From Cryptomeria japonica (lineage: Eukaryota > Streptophyta > Pinopsida > Cupressales > Cupressaceae), in NCBI RefSeq assembly GCF_030272615.1, contig NC_081414.1, forward strand, positions 817,542,396-817,606,395: a stretch of 64,000 nucleotides of DNA, in the 5' to 3' direction. The position numbers and the translations under genes are program-made. This document shows, one piece after another, positions 61,201 through 64,000 of this stretch; position 1 is the stretch's first letter, and every line of letters starts with the position of its first letter. The notes under the pieces were generated by a model. That model ran no database searches and was not told the origin of the DNA. It saw only the letters and a program-made list of their open reading frames with translations.

Positions 61201-62593
61201 CCCATTACTTAAATTGATAATAAATTTTGAATCAAAACGCACGGGCTCAAATCATAAGTTCATTTAAAACGAACTGTGCTTAACACAACACTAAAAACAT
61301 ATAAAACCCAGTTCGAAATCTCTCCCATTTTTTTTTGAAACAACCACAAAATTTGTTGATAAATTTTAGTTTAATATAAAATCCGTTTTCAATGAAATTT
61401 GTTCTGGGTTTCCTAAATTTCTTTGATGGTATTCGTTTCCTCCATACATGATGGGATTCAAACCACCCAAAAGGAAACATTGAGGAATAACCAAAATCTC
61501 AAAACCAAAATTTCCAGCCAATTCAAAATGGACAATCACATTGATTTTTCAATAACAAATTCAGAATCCTACCTTAAAACGCAATCCTGGAATGGCTGAA
61601 GGAGAGCCCACCTGCCAGATCCAAACCAACAATTTTCCTCTCCCAAACCCCCAATTTGTCCAAAATTATTTCCCCAACCAAAATTTCTCCAAAATGTCCA
61701 TCCCCCCCAATTTTCCCCAAATTTTGGGTTATATGGAAGAGTTGACCCAAAAATTCCATTTTTGGAATTAAAATTCTTATTTTCCAATAATTCACAAAAT
61801 TTAATTCTTTTCTAGCTAGCAACAAATTAACTTGCTTTTCAAAACCAAAAACGATTTCCTCAATTAACTGAATTTTAATCTTTCAAATTTCAGAATCCCA
61901 CAGAATGCAATTACGTCTATTGCAATTAAATACCAAACTTTCTTTTTCAACAGCATAAATAAGATGCATTAAATATTCAAGATCAGTCATTTGATCGAAT
62001 TTACTCCCAATATAAAATAAGCAATTCATATCAACGGAAATTGCATAACGGAAACCAGATTAATTTAACCCATTAATCTTCAATGCACAAATGCATATTT
62101 AATCAAGATAATTACTAAGGACTAATTAATCATTTAACCATGCACACCAAGCACGCAAATCGAGAAGGTCAACCAAACAGATGACTCGCAAACCCAAACA
62201 AGAAGGGGATACCGACGACGACTGGCGATGCTCACTTGAGCACGACTAAGGTCGACTAGGGTCTTACGACCACCTAATCCAACTCTAAGGATTAAAAGGG
62301 GTACACTCAAACCTACAATTCTAGGTGAAGACCAACCTCGCACTCATGCGGCATTGTACTTGAAATTTCCTGCAACCAAGAGTCATACATGCATACATAT
62401 ATAAAATTTAATGAAAACGTTAGCTCAATATTAATACCACGAAATAGGTACACTAACAACTTGCATACAACTAGTGTGAAAACCACATCATTAGCTATGC
62501 GTTAAATCAAACATCTGACTATAATCATAATATTACAATAATCTAATCAAGATTAAACCAAGGTTAGAGATAGATTAGGGCAGGGGTACTACA
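58298..62593 (-). repeat. 3' LTR of element D
   Basis: 4296 bp. It keeps the CCC-TTCG-GGG hairpin, the CGGAG/CTCCG hairpin and the GC island (about 60830-61075) with the GGAGCGG/CCGCTCC inverted repeat and CCCTAACCCTAG. The open frames of 99, 122 and 139 codons over the island are in competing frames on both strands. Confidence 0.88.
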
Positions 62594-64000
62594 TTCTCCC
62601 CCCCTAGGTTCCGACTTACTCCTGGAAGTCGTAAGGCTAGATGAAGAACATGTCGTATGCATCAGCCCTGAAACTCATTCAACAAAGATCAAATTGCACA
62701 TAGAAATCTTTCCATAAATAAATGAAATATTATTGCTAAATCTTTTACAAACACCATAATCCATTGGCGAGATACAACTAAAACCATACATTCCTTACAA
62801 TATTCTAGGAATTATCCACAATCATAGCAGAGGAACAAGAATTTTCTTCCTTTCATTTCACCAAATTTAAGCATTACAAGGAGGTAAACAACAATTACCA
62901 TAATCATCTATCAAACATGACCAGAAAACATGCCATCAAGATCAATTTCCTTTACCAATCCATCTTTATCATAAGATTTAATAACATAGAACTAGCTCAA
63001 AATATCAATTTCTACAGCCAAATTAACTTTCATGAAATAAGAGCAACATAAATAACTCAATTGATTACATTTGCCAGGAATAAGAAAACCTTTCCAATGA
63101 CTATGTCCCATAACATAGTGACAAGTTAACACAATTTACTCCATGCTACCAAAAATAACCATCCACATAATTGGAATGCATAACAGAAAAGGCCACATGT
63201 GAGCATGTCTAATGCTCGGTCACAGATAACATGCACGATCAACATCTCTATGTCTGATCTCATAACAACAATATGATCATAAATATCCAATATCTCACTT
63301 AAGGGCTTGATGGTGCTAGGGTACACCATAGCGGTGCTACCTTCCATACAATTCCCTCGTGGATATCCCTTGTTGTGCAAGGTGGTTAGCCTCCAAGAGA
63401 TAGTCACCACACATAGGTAGGTAGTGGATACTAGCTGCATCACAGCCTCACATACCCCCATCCTCAAGGTTCCCTGCGTCTACTTCCTCGTATACACTCA
63501 TCCAAGCCCGTCTCCTATGTTCTTGGAGAGGAATTCACATTGCAACACAAGACCAGCATCCGAAAACAATAATGATAAACCAGTTTAGCCACCAAAGTAC
63601 AGAAGAATAAAGATAATAAATCCTCAATTCCAACAGTAAGGCAAGAAAATAATCCGGAATCTCAACACCAAATCAAAAGTGCAAAAGATCACAAGATCGT
63701 GGCCAAACCGTCAAGGTCAAAGTAAAATAAATTGCTAGCCCACAAGGAAATAAAGAAATAAATAAAAGAAATTCACAATTGCACATACATCACTACGTGA
63801 CTAATAGCTAGCCACCAACGAGGAAGGAAGGAACAATCATCTAGCTATCCTAGTAGCTCATCATGTGGTGTGGCCAAGTCACACATCCACATGGCATGGC
63901 AGTGTGCACCTCGACATCACCCCGCATCACGTCGTCACATGGCATGGCTCTACCCAATACCTAGCGGTAGGCCGCATGGAAATGTCTACTACATCCTGCA
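62594..64000 (-). other. Non-coding interior of element D (partial)
   Basis: Reverse complement of the last 1.4 kb of the E1 and E2 interiors, including the CGACTT/AAGTCG stem at 62612-62631 and the beginning of the GC-rich repeat domain at about 63850-64000. The extra repeat unit of E2 is present here too. The 113-codon frame at 63126-63467 has no recognisable domain and its match in E2 is broken. Confidence 0.8.

Larger units (their letters stand above)
58298..64000 (-). mobile_element. LARD-type element D, reverse orientation, runs off the window
   Basis: Its 3' LTR is 58298-62593 on the minus strand (TGTAGTACCCC ending at 62593, GGGGCATTACA at 58298). It is preceded by AGAGT (58293-58297), the expected duplication. 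Its polypurine tract is at 62594-62605, and 1.4 kb of interior matches E1 7151-8551 and E2 in reverse. The other LTR and duplication lie beyond 64000. No coding sequence is visible. Confidence 0.88.

Noticed and set aside
60783-61267. Open frames of 99, 122 and 139 codons near 61000
   Set aside because: Same GC island in element D, read in competing frames on both strands; Pro/Arg/Gly-rich without domain character.
63126-63467. 113-codon minus-strand frame inside element D
   Set aside because: The same DNA in E1 and E2 has this frame shortened or broken, and the translation has no domain character.

Overview
This window is gymnosperm-type nuclear plant DNA, most likely from a conifer. The one host gene is a terpene synthase of the gymnosperm TPS-d type, and almost everything else is nested retrotransposons with very long LTRs. 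The species cannot be named from the sequence. Nothing bacterial, no CRISPR array and no rRNA gene was seen.

Layout. (1) 774-12705 is a complete LTR element (E1) with two 4.15-kb LTRs, a 3.6-kb internal region without coding capacity, a tRNA-iMet-type primer site, a G-rich polypurine tract and target-site duplication AGATT. It has the architecture of a LARD (large retrotransposon derivative). (2) 13018-21203 holds three copies of a ~1-kb sequence whose last copy is the promoter of the terpene synthase. Copy 2 is split by a reverse-oriented solo LTR of the E1 family (14338-18738, duplication CAATA). Copy 3 is split by a LINE 3' fragment. (3) 21258-25613 is a nine-exon terpene synthase gene with intact splice sites and DDxxD motif but one in-frame TAG in exon 4. 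(4) From 26028 to the end lies a nest. An old LARD-like element (B) starts 414 bp after the terpene synthase stop codon. Its 5' LTR contains a LINE-like piece, which contains a decayed Ty3/gypsy element (G, 26766-35098, duplication GGGCT). B's internal region contains a second complete LARD (E2, 39326-51454, duplication CTCTT). B's 3' LTR is interrupted by another LTR (C), which is interrupted by a reverse-oriented LARD (D) that runs off the window.

Element G is the most unusual part. Between the end of its integrase and its 3' LTR it carries an antisense gene for a plant mobile domain (PMD) protein. That gene has its own TATA box on the minus strand, and its leader holds 18 copies of the palindrome AGCGCT or one-base variants at about 20-bp spacing. 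The in-frame stops in the integrase and PMD, and the single stop in the terpene synthase, all look like C-to-T changes of CAG or CGA codons.

The LARD copies (E1, E2, the solo LTR, D and the older B and C) share non-coding blocks: a GC-rich island with a hairpin, a nested CGGAG/CTCCG hairpin, a CCC-UUCG-GGG hairpin just before the primer site, a CGACTT/AAGTCG stem before the polypurine tract, and a GC-rich repeat domain inside. These are the best candidates for the cis-acting RNA signals of a non-autonomous family.
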